DNA of 64,000 nt from Casimicrobium huifangae (GTDB lineage: Bacteria > Pseudomonadota > Gammaproteobacteria > Burkholderiales > Casimicrobiaceae). The notes under the pieces were generated by a model that saw nothing but the letters and a program-made list of their open reading frames with translations, was not told the DNA's origin and did no database searches. This document shows positions 27,313 to 37,400 of the stretch, in pieces (the stretch's first letter is position 1; each line of letters begins with the position of its first letter). The translations under genes and the position numbers were made by a program. The DNA lies in contig NZ_CP041352.1 in NCBI RefSeq assembly GCF_009746125.1, forward strand, positions 3,022,436 through 3,086,435, written 5' to 3'.

Positions 27313-27876
27313 TTGTCCAGCGCACCCCGCATTGTCCTGTTCGGTCCGATGGGGATCGGCAAATCGACCGCCATCCGCACGCTTTGCGGTGAGCTGGCGG
27401 TCGATTGCGATGTGCCCAATCTTGACCTTGCCACATCAGCCAAAGAGACCACCACGGTCGGCGCTGACTACGGCGTCATTCACCTCGCCGAAGGGCAGGA
27501 GTTGCACATCTACGGCAGCCCCGGTCAGGAGCGCTTTGCCTTCATGCGAGAGTGGCTGATGTCGCTGGCGGTCGGTGCGGTCATCCTGGTCGATCTGGCT
27601 GATCACGGCGCGCTCGACAGCGCGCTGACGCTGATCCGCGAGGCCGAAGCCTCAGCAACCAGTCCGGTGGTGGCCGTAGTCATCGCGCGACCGGCCAGCG
27701 AGGAGCAGATTCAGGCGTTCGCGCAGACGCTGTCGACCCACGCTGATGCACCAGTGCCGGTGCTCAGCGCCGATGTTCGCGACCGCGAGCAGATGCTCGA
27801 TGTGCTCTCGCTGCTGTTCTCGATGATCAGCGTCGAGCTGGAAGAACCGTCGGAGGATGCATCCCATGTCGACTAA
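27313..27876 (+). CDS. Ras-like small GTPase (COG2229 / conservon CvnD type)
   Basis: 187 residues from a TTG start at 27313. G1 is GPMGIGKST, close to the N-terminus; the threonine pair in KETTTVGADYG is the switch I region; G3 is YGSPGQERFAFMREWL, the form seen in the single-domain GTPases of actinobacterial conservons. The expected NKxD base-recognition motif after the hydrophobic strand is not visible (VVAVVIARPASE), so nucleotide specificity may be altered. It overlaps the following Roadblock gene by eleven bases. It probably acts as a polarity or signalling switch with the two Roadblock proteins. Confidence 0.85.
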   Translation: MSSAPRIVLFGPMGIGKSTAIRTLCGELAVDCDVPNLDLATSAKETTTVGADYGVIHLAEGQELHIYGSPGQERFAFMREWLMSLAVGAVILVDLADHGALDSALTLIREAEASATSPVVAVVIARPASEEQIQAFAQTLSTHADAPVPVLSADVRDREQMLDVLSLLFSMISVELEEPSEDASHVD

Positions 27877-28309
27877 CAATCACGCAGGCAGCGCGGCCGC
27901 CCTGGCCATGACCATGAAAATTCCACCCGACAAGATCGCCCGTCTGACTGCCGAGTTCCACCGCTTTGCTGGCGAGCAACCCGATCTGCGCGCGTCGATG
28001 CTGGCAACCATCGACGGCTTCGAGATCGCATCGCACTGCCCGGATCAGAGCTTCCGTTCGCAGAACCTCGCCGCGATGGCGAGCTCGCTGGCTGCCATCT
28101 CGCGGGCAATCACCAAGGAAGTGGCATTTGATGGCTGTGACCGCATGCTGCTCGAATCGACCAGCGGCCGCATCGTCTTCCAGCCTGTGCAGGCGCTGGG
28201 CATCCCCTGTACGGTGTGTGTCGCCGTGTCCGCCGCGTCGCTGCTTGGTCGCACATTGTGGGCGCTGGATGCCTTTGTGGCGCACCTGAAACAACTGCCC
28301 GATAACTGA
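27866..28309 (+). CDS. Roadblock/LC7-domain protein 1
   Basis: 147 residues from the ATG at 27866, inside the end of the GTPase gene. The predicted fold is the Roadblock/LC7 sandwich: a helix, the strand pair ASMLATIDGFEIASHC, a long helix (FRSQNLAAMASSLAAISRAITKEVAF) and further strands (MLLESTSGRIVFQPVQALGIPCTVCVAVSAAS). Bacterial Roadblock proteins such as MglB act as activators or scaffolds for Ras-like GTPases. Tight coupling with the GTPase gene supports a complex. Confidence 0.85.
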   Translation: MSTNNHAGSAAALAMTMKIPPDKIARLTAEFHRFAGEQPDLRASMLATIDGFEIASHCPDQSFRSQNLAAMASSLAAISRAITKEVAFDGCDRMLLESTSGRIVFQPVQALGIPCTVCVAVSAASLLGRTLWALDAFVAHLKQLPDN

Positions 28310-28409
28310 CCGGCCCCAAAACACGCCGAACGCGCGCAAATGCAAACTCGCGTCGCGGTTGGTCATCAGAATCAAGAGTTTGCAGTATCGCTGCTTCACC
28401 GGAAAAAAC

Positions 28410-28769
28410 ATGGCAAACATCAACGAATCACTTGCAAGCCTTATGGACATTGACGGCGCCGCCTGCGCAGCCATCGTCGATAGCAACAGCGGCATGCTGC
28501 TGGGCAGTCAGGGCTCGGGCATGGACATCATGCTGGCGGCCGCCGGCAACACCGAAGTCGTCCGCGCCAAGATGCGCACGATGCAATCACTCAAACTTGA
28601 CGACACGATCGAGGACATGCTGATCACCCTCGGCAAGCAGTTTCACATCATCCGGCCGATCAAGGCGGCGCCGGGCCTCTTCATCTATCTGGTACTCGAC
28701 AAGAGCAAGTCGAACCTCGCACTGGCGCGCCACAAGGCCGCCGGCGTAGAAGCCGAACTGAAAATCTGA
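28410..28769 (+). CDS. Roadblock/LC7-domain protein 2
   Basis: 119 residues from the ATG at 28410. It is shorter than protein 1 and diverged from it: MDIDGAACAAIVDSNSGMLLGSQGSG, a central helix ending in VRAKMRTMQSL, then IEDMLITLGKQFHIIRPIKAAPGLFIYLVLDKSKSNLALARHKA, the usual last strands and helix of the fold. Two different Roadblock partners beside one GTPase would allow a heterodimeric or layered control unit. It converges on an MFS gene with only 16 bases between the stops. Confidence 0.85.
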   Translation: MANINESLASLMDIDGAACAAIVDSNSGMLLGSQGSGMDIMLAAAGNTEVVRAKMRTMQSLKLDDTIEDMLITLGKQFHIIRPIKAAPGLFIYLVLDKSKSNLALARHKAAGVEAELKI

Positions 28770-28785
28770 CGCGTCAGCGCGCCGG

Positions 28786-30030
28786 CTACCCGGCGCTTTC
28801 CGGGCGACGGGCCGGCACGACGTGCACGCCCGCCGCCAGTGCAACGCCAATCGCCAGCAACGCAGCCGCCAGCAGGTACGCTGCGCCGGGCACGCCGTAG
28901 CCTTTGCCGGCACCGATCGCCCACGACAGCACGTACGAGAACAGTAGCGGGCCGATCAGACCGGTCAGCCCCATCAGGCTCGAATTGGCGCCCTGCAGCT
29001 GGCCCTGATGCTCCGCCGCCACTTCGCGCGTCATCAGCGCCTGCGCTGCCGGCCCGAACAGCCCCATGAAGGCACCGAACGGAATGCCAGCCCAGAACCA
29101 GTGCCCCTGCGGCGCCAGACCGTAGATGGTCAGTGCAGCAACCCCCGAGGCAAGGCCTGCCAGCAGCGCCTTGCGCTCACCGATGGCCTTCACCACTTTG
29201 CCGACCAGTCCGCCCTGCACAATGATGCTGGCCACACCGACCATCGCCAGCGTAAAACCCACCATCTTTGCGTCCCAGCCAAAACGGTAGCCCGCATGCA
29301 GCACGAAGGTGACAGGCAGCACATGGTGCGCCAACAGATAAAGCGTATTGATCATCGACAGCCGCTTCAGCAGCGGCGTGGAGTTGAGCAGCTTCAACGC
29401 ACCAAACGGATTGGCGTCCTTGATGCGGAAGGCGCTGCGCTTTTCGGACGGCAATGATTCAGGCAACACGAAAAAGCCGTAAGCCGCATTGATCAGCGCA
29501 ATGCCACCGGCAATCCAGAACGGCAGGCGTGGGTCCATCGCGCCGAATACGCCGCCCAGCAAGGGCCCGAGCACGAAGCCTATGCCCCACGCCGCGCCGA
29601 GCATGCCGAACTTTGCAGCGCGCTGCTCGGGTGGCGTCACGTCGGCGATGTAGGCACCCGCCGTGGACATGTTGGCCATGGTGATACCGCCGATCACCCG
29701 TGCCACGAACAGCCACACGAGCGAGGGCGCCAGCGCGGCAAAGAAAAAATCCAGCGCCAGACCGAAGCAGGAGATCAGAATCACCGGGCGCCGGCCGAAG
29801 CGGTCGGACAGCGCGCCAAGCACCGGCGAAAAGATCAGCTGCATCAGCGCCCAGCTCATCGAGAACAGGCCGTTGATCTCGGCCGCGTGCGCCGCGTCAC
29901 CCGCAAACTGCTCAATCAGCTTCGGCAGCACCGGGATCACCACGCCGATGGCAATCACATCCAGCAACACCACCGCGAAGATGAACGCGAAGGCGGGTTG
30001 CAGCCGCTGCGTCGCCACGGCGTTGCTCAC
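28786..30030 (-). CDS. MFS efflux transporter, TetA-like (DHA1 family)
   Basis: 414 residues, twelve membrane segments, from a GTG start. The motif GALSDRFGRRPVILIS between segments 2 and 3 is motif A of drug:H+ antiporters, and GITMANMSTAGAYIADVTPPEQRAAKFG is typical of the TetA (class A/C) group. Drug specificity cannot be read off. Its GTG overlaps the stop of the upstream ThDP-enzyme gene, so the two are cotranscribed. Confidence 0.9.
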   Translation of the reverse strand: MSNAVATQRLQPAFAFIFAVVLLDVIAIGVVIPVLPKLIEQFAGDAAHAAEINGLFSMSWALMQLIFSPVLGALSDRFGRRPVILISCFGLALDFFFAALAPSLVWLFVARVIGGITMANMSTAGAYIADVTPPEQRAAKFGMLGAAWGIGFVLGPLLGGVFGAMDPRLPFWIAGGIALINAAYGFFVLPESLPSEKRSAFRIKDANPFGALKLLNSTPLLKRLSMINTLYLLAHHVLPVTFVLHAGYRFGWDAKMVGFTLAMVGVASIIVQGGLVGKVVKAIGERKALLAGLASGVAALTIYGLAPQGHWFWAGIPFGAFMGLFGPAAQALMTREVAAEHQGQLQGANSSLMGLTGLIGPLLFSYVLSWAIGAGKGYGVPGAAYLLAAALLAIGVALAAGVHVVPARRPESAG

Positions 30031-31766
30031 AGACTCTTTGCCTTGCGCGCGTTCTCCGTGATGGTATCGAGGCTGGCGCCGGGTGTGAGATCCTGCGGAT
30101 CGACCGTGAGCTCAATCACCACAGGCTTCTTCGCGTTACGCGTGAAGGCGAGCGCCTCGGCAAAGGCAGCGTCAAACTCGGTGTTGGTGGTGACCGTGAA
30201 ACCCTTGCCACCAAAGCTTTCGCCGTACTTGGCGAAGTCGGGGTTCACCAGCTGGGTGCCGTACACCCGCGACGGATGCTCGCGCTCCTGATGCATGCGG
30301 ATGGTGCCGTACATACCGTTGTTGAACACGATGCAGATTGGCGCACCGCCGTACTGCACGGCAGTGGCCAGCTCCTGCGAGGTCATCATGAAGTCGCCAT
30401 CGCCGGCGACGTTGATCGACGTGCGTTCGGGCGCCACGATCGACGCCATCACCGCAGCGGGCACGCCGTAACCCATGGCGCCGCTGGTGGGTGCGAGCTG
30501 CGATTTATCGCAATGCTCGATGCCGGCATACGGCCAGAAGCGATGCGCCCAGGTGGCAAAGTTGCCAGCGCCGTTGGTGACGATGCTGTCCTTCGGCGCC
30601 AGACGCTTCAGCGTCTGCACCACTTCCCACAGATTGAGCTTCGCCGGTGTAGCACGATTCTTGTAGAGCGGCGGCAGGCCACGCCAGGCAGCGAGATCGG
30701 CTTGCACTTCAGCGAGCGCGGCTTTGCGCGACGCCGCCTTGATTTCATCGAGTTTCGTGCCCGCCATCGCAGCCGCGAACTCCGCCACACCTGCTGCAAT
30801 CATGACGTCCGCCTGATACACGCGACCCAATTCATTGGGGTCACCGTGCACGTGGATCATCGTCTGCTTCGGCGTCGGCACCTCAAACAGCGTATAGCCC
30901 GAGGTGGTCATCTCGCCGAGCCGCGCACCGATGGTCAACACCACGTCGGCGTTCTTGATGCGGGCGAAGAGCTTGGGGTTGATGCCGATGCCGACGTCGC
31001 CAGCGAAGTTCGGATGGCTGTTGTCGAGCGTGTCCTGAAAGCGGAATGCGCAGCCGACCGGCAAGTCGTTCGCCTCCGCAAACTCGCGCAGTTGCTTCGC
31101 GGCCGCACGCTTCCAGCCGTAACCGCCAACGATCACGAACGGCCGCTCGGCGCCCGCAAGCAGCTCACGCACACGCGCCACATCGGCGTTACCCGGATGC
31201 GACTGCACGGCGCGATACGGCCGCGCCTCGGCGACGCTCGCGGTCGCGGCGAGCATGTCCTCCGGCAGCGCCAGCACAACAGGCCCCGGGCGGCCACTGG
31301 TCGCAATCTGGAAGGCGTGCGCCATGTATTCCGGAACGCGGGCGGCGTCGTCAATCTGCGCGACCCACTTCGCCATCGGCCCGAACATGCGGCGATAGTC
31401 AACTTCCTGAAACGCTTCGCGCTCGACGAAGTCATTGCCCACTTGCCCGACCAGCAGAATCATCGGCGATGAATCCTGAAACGCCGTATGCACGCCAATT
31501 GCGGCATTGGTGGCGCCGGGTCCTCGGGTGACCAGGCAGATGCCTGGCTTGCCGGTGAGCTTGGCGTAGCTCTCGGCCATGAACGCCGCGCCGCCCTCCT
31601 GCCGGCAAATCACGAAGCGGAAGTCTTCCTTGTGCTGGTAGAGGCCATCGAGCACTTCGAGGTAGCTTTCACCGGGCACGCCGAAGGCGGTGTCAACACC
31701 GTGGGTAATCAATGCATCGGCGATCAGATGACCACCGGAACGGGAGGGGAATGCAGAAGTCGTCAT
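30027..31766 (-). CDS. ThDP-dependent enzyme, acetolactate synthase large-subunit-like
   Basis: 579 residues from the ATG at 31766. The catalytic glutamate is in CRQEGGAAFMAESYAKLTG, the FAD/structural middle domain has VIVGGYGWKRAA, and the ThDP-binding motif is GDGDFMMTSQELATAVQYGG followed by FNNGMYG. This is the pyruvate oxidase/acetolactate synthase superfamily. No small regulatory subunit follows, so it is probably not the biosynthetic IlvB; a catabolic carboligase or decarboxylase is equally possible. Cotranscription with a TetA-like exporter is unusual. Confidence 0.88.
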   Translation of the reverse strand: MTTSAFPSRSGGHLIADALITHGVDTAFGVPGESYLEVLDGLYQHKEDFRFVICRQEGGAAFMAESYAKLTGKPGICLVTRGPGATNAAIGVHTAFQDSSPMILLVGQVGNDFVEREAFQEVDYRRMFGPMAKWVAQIDDAARVPEYMAHAFQIATSGRPGPVVLALPEDMLAATASVAEARPYRAVQSHPGNADVARVRELLAGAERPFVIVGGYGWKRAAAKQLREFAEANDLPVGCAFRFQDTLDNSHPNFAGDVGIGINPKLFARIKNADVVLTIGARLGEMTTSGYTLFEVPTPKQTMIHVHGDPNELGRVYQADVMIAAGVAEFAAAMAGTKLDEIKAASRKAALAEVQADLAAWRGLPPLYKNRATPAKLNLWEVVQTLKRLAPKDSIVTNGAGNFATWAHRFWPYAGIEHCDKSQLAPTSGAMGYGVPAAVMASIVAPERTSINVAGDGDFMMTSQELATAVQYGGAPICIVFNNGMYGTIRMHQEREHPSRVYGTQLVNPDFAKYGESFGGKGFTVTTNTEFDAAFAEALAFTRNAKKPVVIELTVDPQDLTPGASLDTITENARKAKSL

Positions 31767-31784
31767 ACGTGTAAGCTTAACCAA
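31767..31784. promoter_or_regulatory. Eighteen-base divergent start-to-start interval with palindromic -10-like box
   Basis: The ThDP-enzyme start (31766, minus) and the MFS start (31785, plus) are separated by 18 bases containing TAAGCTTA (31772-31779), which is its own complement. On each strand TAAGCT ends seven bases before the start codon, so both could be leaderless transcripts from one symmetric box. No convincing -35 is visible on either side. Confidence 0.4.
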
Positions 31785-33050
31785 ATGAGCAGTTCCATCG
31801 CCGCGCCCGAGGCGACATTTCGGGCCGAGGCGACGACCATCAGCGTTGTCAGCCTCGCCCACGGCACCTCCCATTTTTTCCAGCTTCTGCTACCGCCGCT
31901 GTTTCCGTGGCTGGCGACCGAGTTTTCGCTGTCGTTCGCCCAGCTCGGCACGCTGGCCAGCCTGTTCTATCTGGTCTCTGCCCTCGGACAGGCCGCGGCG
32001 GGTTTCATCGTCGATCGCGTCGGTGCGCGCGTGGTGATGTTTGGCGGGCTGACGCTGTTTGCCATTGCAGCACTGACTGCCGCGATGGCGGACGGCTACG
32101 CACTGCTGGTGGTTGCATCAATACTGCTTGGCATCGGCAACTCGCCATTCCATCCGGTGGATTTCAGCATCATCAACCAGCGGATTTCGAGCGAACGCAT
32201 CGGCCATGCCTACAGCGCGCACGGCCTCAGTGGCACGCTGGGCTACGCCTCGGCGACCTTTGTCATGGTGATGCTGGCGCAGGTGTTTGGCTGGCGTTAT
32301 GCGCTCGGCAGCGCAGCCGTCTTCGCCCTCGGCGTGCTGGCGGTGGCCGTGACTTTCCGCGACGCGATCGACACCCGGCACACCATCCACAAGGCGACCG
32401 CAGCCGCTGCCGCAGGTGGCGGGGCAACATCGCACACGGCATCCAGCTTCGGCTTTTTGCGGCATCCGGTGGTCTGGCTCTGCTTTGCATTCTTCTTCGT
32501 CATTACCTTCAGCAATTCAGCGATCCAGAATTTCTCGACGCCAGCATTGCAGGCAACCGCTGGCCTCAAACTGACGCTGGCGGCCACCGCGCTGACCGGC
32601 TACCTCGTCTGCAGCGCGATCGGGCAGCTCGCCGGTGGCTTCGCCATCAGCCGCCAGTGGGCTGACCCGGAGCGCATCATCGCCACCGCCCTGAGTGGCT
32701 CGGCAATCCTGCTGATCGTCGCGGCGACCGGCGTGGCGGGTAGTGTCGGCACGCTGCTGCTGGTGATGCTCGCCGGCCTCGGTACCGGCGTGGCCGGGCC
32801 ATCGCGCGACTTGCTGATCAAACGGGCAACACCTGCTGGCGCCACCGGGCGCGTCTATGGCACGGTCTACTCGGGGCTCGATGCTGGTCTCGCCGTGTCG
32901 GCGCCGATCTTCGGCTGGCTGATGGACCATGATTTGCCGCGCTCGATCTTCTTCGGCGCTGCGACGGCGATGCTGGTGGCCATGCTGATCGGACTGGCCA
33001 TCGGGCAAGTCACCCGCCGGCAGCGCGAGCAGCCGTCCGCAGCCTCGTGA
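31785..33050 (+). CDS. MFS transporter, fosmidomycin-resistance (Fsr)-like
   Basis: 421 residues from the ATG at 31785, which directly precedes the first membrane segment block SLAHGTSHFFQLLLPPLFPWLATEF, a signature of the Fsr subfamily. Motif A is GFIVDRVGARVVMFGG, and ILLGIGNSPFHPVDFSIIN is the matching loop with the proline-histidine-proline signature. Likely a drug or metabolite exporter. It overlaps the next MFS gene by four bases (GTGA). Confidence 0.88.
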   Translation: MSSSIAAPEATFRAEATTISVVSLAHGTSHFFQLLLPPLFPWLATEFSLSFAQLGTLASLFYLVSALGQAAAGFIVDRVGARVVMFGGLTLFAIAALTAAMADGYALLVVASILLGIGNSPFHPVDFSIINQRISSERIGHAYSAHGLSGTLGYASATFVMVMLAQVFGWRYALGSAAVFALGVLAVAVTFRDAIDTRHTIHKATAAAAAGGGATSHTASSFGFLRHPVVWLCFAFFFVITFSNSAIQNFSTPALQATAGLKLTLAATALTGYLVCSAIGQLAGGFAISRQWADPERIIATALSGSAILLIVAATGVAGSVGTLLLVMLAGLGTGVAGPSRDLLIKRATPAGATGRVYGTVYSGLDAGLAVSAPIFGWLMDHDLPRSIFFGAATAMLVAMLIGLAIGQVTRRQREQPSAAS

Positions 33051-34219
33051 GTCGCGCTACCGAAAACGAACATCGCAGCGAGCGGCGGTACGTCCACGCC
33101 TTCACCTTCGGCAACTTCCTGATCGGCACCGGTGTCATGCTGGCGCCGGGATTGCTGATGGTGCTGTCCGGCGATCTCGGCACCAGCGTGCCGCAGACGG
33201 CATTGCTAATCACCGTCGCGGCAGTAGCAATGTGCATCGGCTCGCCGGTGCTGGCCACGCTGACCTCACGCGTTGATCGCCGCACTGTGCTCGCCGGCTC
33301 GCTGACGCTCTATGCGATCGGGCACGCGCTGTGTGCATTTGCGCCCAGTCTGACCGTGCTGATCGTGGTGCGGACAATCACGCTGCTGGGCGCCGCAGTG
33401 TTCACTCCGCAAGCGGCAGCAACACTTGGGATCGTCATCGCGCCGGAGCGCCGGGCGGCGGCGATCACTGCGGTCTTCCTCGGCTGGTCAGTCGCCTCGG
33501 TGGCCGGCAGCCCACTGTCGGCATGGCTCGGTGCGCACCTCGGCTGGCGCCAGACGTTTGGCCTGTTCGCCGCACTTTGCGTGCTCGGCGTGATATGGGT
33601 GCTTCGTGTGGTGCCCGCCGGGCTGCACGGCACGTCACTCTCACGCGACGCGTGGCGGCAGGTAGTGCAGCACCCGGCGCTGATCGCGATTCTGGTCGTT
33701 ACAGCGGTATCGGCATCCGGCCAGTTCACCACCTTCGCCTACATCGCGCCGTTTGTTGCGCACACGCTCGACCCGTCACCGAATACGCTGTCACTGGCAC
33801 TGGTGCTGTTCGGCCTCGCGGGTGTGATCGGCAACGTCTGGGCGACGCGGCGCATCGGCACCGCGGGCCCGACGTCGAACGTGACGCTGTCGCTGTGGTC
33901 GATGTGCGCCGGCATGCTGGTGCTGGCCGCCGCTGGTGCTTCGTGGGCGGGCTTTGTGCTGGGTGCACTGGCCTGGGGTGGCGGCGTGTTCGCCAACAAC
34001 TCCTCGCAACAGGCGCGACTGGTGGCCGCCTCGCCCGCGCTCGCTGGCGCCAGCATTGCGCTCAACACCAGCATGATCTATCTGGGGCAGGCGATCGGCA
34101 CCTCGCTTGGCGGCGCCGTGATCGCCGGCAGCAGCTACAGCACGCTGCCGGTGGTCGGTGCCGTGGTACTACTGGCAGCGCTGGCGCTGTCGTGGCGGGC
34201 GGAGCGGCGCAACAGGTAA
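33047..34219 (+). CDS. MFS transporter, DHA1 family
   Basis: 390 residues from a GTG start at 33047 within the previous stop. Twelve hydrophobic segments; VLATLTSRVDRRTVLAGSL is motif A and LGAAVFTPQAAATLGIVIAPERRAAAI is the fourth segment and loop. It resembles arabinose/drug exporters such as AraJ and YdhP. Two different MFS genes in one operon may export related compounds. The gene ends 39 bases before repeat copy C. Confidence 0.88.
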   Translation: MSRATENEHRSERRYVHAFTFGNFLIGTGVMLAPGLLMVLSGDLGTSVPQTALLITVAAVAMCIGSPVLATLTSRVDRRTVLAGSLTLYAIGHALCAFAPSLTVLIVVRTITLLGAAVFTPQAAATLGIVIAPERRAAAITAVFLGWSVASVAGSPLSAWLGAHLGWRQTFGLFAALCVLGVIWVLRVVPAGLHGTSLSRDAWRQVVQHPALIAILVVTAVSASGQFTTFAYIAPFVAHTLDPSPNTLSLALVLFGLAGVIGNVWATRRIGTAGPTSNVTLSLWSMCAGMLVLAAAGASWAGFVLGALAWGGGVFANNSSQQARLVAASPALAGASIALNTSMIYLGQAIGTSLGGAVIAGSSYSTLPVVGAVVLLAALALSWRAERRNR

Positions 34220-34258
34220 CAGCGTCGCCGGCACCGCGCGCGAGATCCGCCGCAACGA

Positions 34259-34379
34259 AGCAGCTCAGCGGCAAAATCCTCGATTTAATTGGGCTCAGCG
34301 CTGCTTTTTGGCAAAAGTCGATATTTTGCGTTTCTGCCTTTGAGGCCCTTTACAACGGTACTTTGACAGAAAAGCTGCT
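34259..34379. repeat. Intergenic imperfect palindrome family, copy C
   Basis: 121 bp between converging genes. Outer arms AGCAGCT and AGCTGCT are perfectly complementary; the inner pair is GGGCTCA with TGAGGCCC (one bulged base); the centre is AAAAGTCGATATTTT. The A+T-rich composition differs from the flanking genes. Confidence 0.88.
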
Positions 34380-34429
34380 GAGTCAACGGCGATATGCGCG
34401 CCCGTGTATCAGCAGCTTGCCGTCAACGG

Positions 34430-37400
34430 TCAGGGCACCGTCGGTGTGATCGTCACCAGATAGTTCATGATCGCCGCGGCGTCACGCGTGGCGGCCGGGC
34501 CGACGGCGCCGGCAACCACGGCCGCCTGCGGCAGGCCGAGCATGAAGCGAAGGATCATCAGGCCATCGGTCAGTGCGTCGACGCTGCCGTTGTTGTCGAT
34601 GTCGAGCAGCGGACGGATGCTGTCGAGATGGGTCAACATGGCGGCGGCCGTGGTGCGTGTGGCGCCGCCCCCGAGCGCATTGGCGATCATGGCATTGCCG
34701 CGGTAACCAAGCAGGTAGCGCAGCATGATCACGGCGTCGGTTGCGCCAGCATAGCCGCCGTTGAGATCGACGTCGAGCGCACGCGGAATGCCGCAGTACG
34801 CCGACAACGCGGTCAAAGTGATGTTGTCGATACGCGCGCCCGCGAGACCCGTGGCGGAAACCGAACTGTCGGTGGCGACACGCCACTTCAGCCGTACCAT
34901 CTGGCCCGCCGCCGCAGCCGGCAGATTGATCACCGAGTTGATATACGTCGGCGCCGCCGTGGTGCCACCCGACAAACCGCTCCACGCCGAGCGGCTGGCG
35001 ATCGCGCTGCCGAAGCTGGCCGAAATCGTGCCCGTATAGCCCCCGGTCAGAAACGCGTTGCCGCCACTGGTGATGTCAGTGAACGCACCGCCATTGACGC
35101 TGTATTCGAGCACCATGCCATCGAAGTAGTTGCTGACGCCGCTTTCCAGGTTGTAGAGGTTGCGGAACGCCAGCTGCGCGCCACCCGCCGGCACCGCGAT
35201 AGCGGGCGAGATGAGCTCAGTGTTGCCCACGGCCGCAGCACTCGGTGCGACGGCGACGTTCGGGGTGCTGTTGACCGGTCCGGTCGCCACTGTCGTCCAC
35301 GCGGTCAGCCCGCCACTGATGGCGGTTGTCCAGCCACCCGGCAGCGCGGGTGCGGTCACGCCGTCGTAGGCTTCGATGAAATACGGCGCCGGGGTGCTGC
35401 CAAGGCGCATCGTGTAGCTCGCCGTGCCGAGATTGGTCGCGCCGTCCTGCAAGCTCAGGTTGAGCGTGATGTTGTCGCCACAGGTGCCAGCAGCCTTGAA
35501 GGTGAACGGCCGCGATACCGCCGCACCGCCGGCGATGACGCTGCCGTAGGTGGCGGCCGCGCTCGGATTGGTAACCCCGGCGTTGGCCTGCAACGTGGCC
35601 ACCAGATTGGTTGTGTTGGCGGTGCCGACGTTGACCAGGGGCAAGCTGACTGTCAGGCGCTCGCCGGGGTCTGCCGCGCTGTTCAATAGCACGGCGTCTT
35701 CCGCAGTGATCACTACCGGCAGCGCGGAGTTCACGATCGGCACCGGAGTGAGGCAGCCAGAGAAGGTTGCGACGCCACCGTTGGTCACCACCAGGCTGCC
35801 CGACGTCAGACTGTTGTAGCCGGCGAGGCGTGCCGTCGCGGTGTACGTTCCCGGCGACACTGCGGCGCTGTAGGTTCCCGCAGCCCCGGTGACGCGCAAA
35901 AAACCGCCGGTGATGGAGACGGTGACGCCGCTCACAGGTGCCGAGGTAGAGCAATTGGTGAGGGTACCGGAAATGGTGCCGCGCGGCGACGGCGTACAGG
36001 TCCCCGGCGCGAACTTGGCAATGCGGGTTCGCCATGCGGCCGACGCCGCACTCGCCTGGTACTCCTGCGTGAACCAGAAGGTGCAGTCGTCCACCGGGTC
36101 GAGCGACATCTGGCTGTAGTCGCCCCAGCGCGATGAAGCGGAAGTCTGCGCCCCCGAGCCAGCAATGATGCTCTGCTCGCCGCTGACCAGGCCGGTACCG
36201 GCGGCGTCGGTGCCAAGCCGCGCGGCATAGCGGATCGACGGCGAAACCGAACTGCTGGATACGCTGTAGCCCAGCGCGATGTCGCCCTGATGGTTCATGG
36301 CAACACTACCCATCCAGCGGTGGGCAGTGTCGGCAGCGCCGCCATCGAATGTCTGCGCCTCGCGGACGCTGAAGGCACCAGTCGGCGTGCTGCGGCGCAA
36401 ATCGTAGAAGCGAACCGCCGCGCGATACGCCGGGTAGGTTGCAGCATTGACCGTGTGGGTCATCACCAGCGACTCGCTGGTGCCGAGATTGCGATAGCCC
36501 AGACGGAACATCAGGCGATCTTCGAGAGCGTCAAGGCCCACTGTAGTGGACGGCTGCGGCACCACGCTCCGGGTGGTGGCGGAGCCTGGCCGCGGGTCAA
36601 ACGCCGGCACCGTCAGCGGGCTGCCAGTCCGTTCGGTGAACGTGGAGTTGGCGGGCGTCGCGAAGTCAACCTTGAAATCAAAAATGCGCAGTTGATCGGC
36701 AGGGTCGCCAAACTCGACCGCCTGGAAGTAGGCGAACGGCGCTGGCGCCCCGGCTGGCGGCAGCGCCAATCCATCAAGACTGCCCGGCAAGATACCGCCA
36801 ATGCCGTAGGTGCCGTTGACACCACCCGGCGGGAACAGCACTGCCGTGTCAAAGTAGACAAAACTTGCCGTCGGATCGCCGGCCAGCATCTTGGCACGGT
36901 CAAACGCAAACACGCCAGACTGCTGAAACGCCGTACCGGCCTGGTTGAACTGGTTGTCGGTCATGTAGTAGCCATCGGGCCACAGGCCGAACTTCGGATA
37001 GTCGTTGAACTTGTTGTTCGGCATCTGGAAGTCGTACAGGTAGTACGCGCCAGTCGGGTCGGGCGTCTTCGAGATGGCAATGAGCTGGTGATTGTTGGGG
37101 TCCGCCAGCGTGCAGAACTGGCTGATCAGCCAGCGATCGGCGAGCTGGTCGTACAGCACGACCGGATCGCCGTCGTTCGCCGTACGGCAGGCGCCTGACA
37201 GCGTGCCGAACAGTGTTGAAAACGGAATGGTCGCCGTCAAGGCTGCACCTGCGCGGTCCCAGACGCGAAACGCCGAGTTGACCGCCTGCACGTAATGGTT
37301 GGGGCCGACTGCACCCGTGGTGTCCGGCGGCAGGAAGCCCTGGCCGATGGCCGTGGTGTCAGTGAACACGATGCCGTCGAACTGCACAGTGGCCGGATTG

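Noticed and set aside
30027-31766. Biosynthetic acetolactate synthase (ilvB)
   Set aside because: No ilvN/ilvH small subunit or other branched-chain genes are adjacent, and the neighbour is an efflux pump, so only the superfamily is assigned.
34394-35689. 431-codon open frame opposite the secreted protein
   Set aside because: Arg/Gly/Ala-rich shadow frame; the opposite strand has a signal peptide and recognisable domains.
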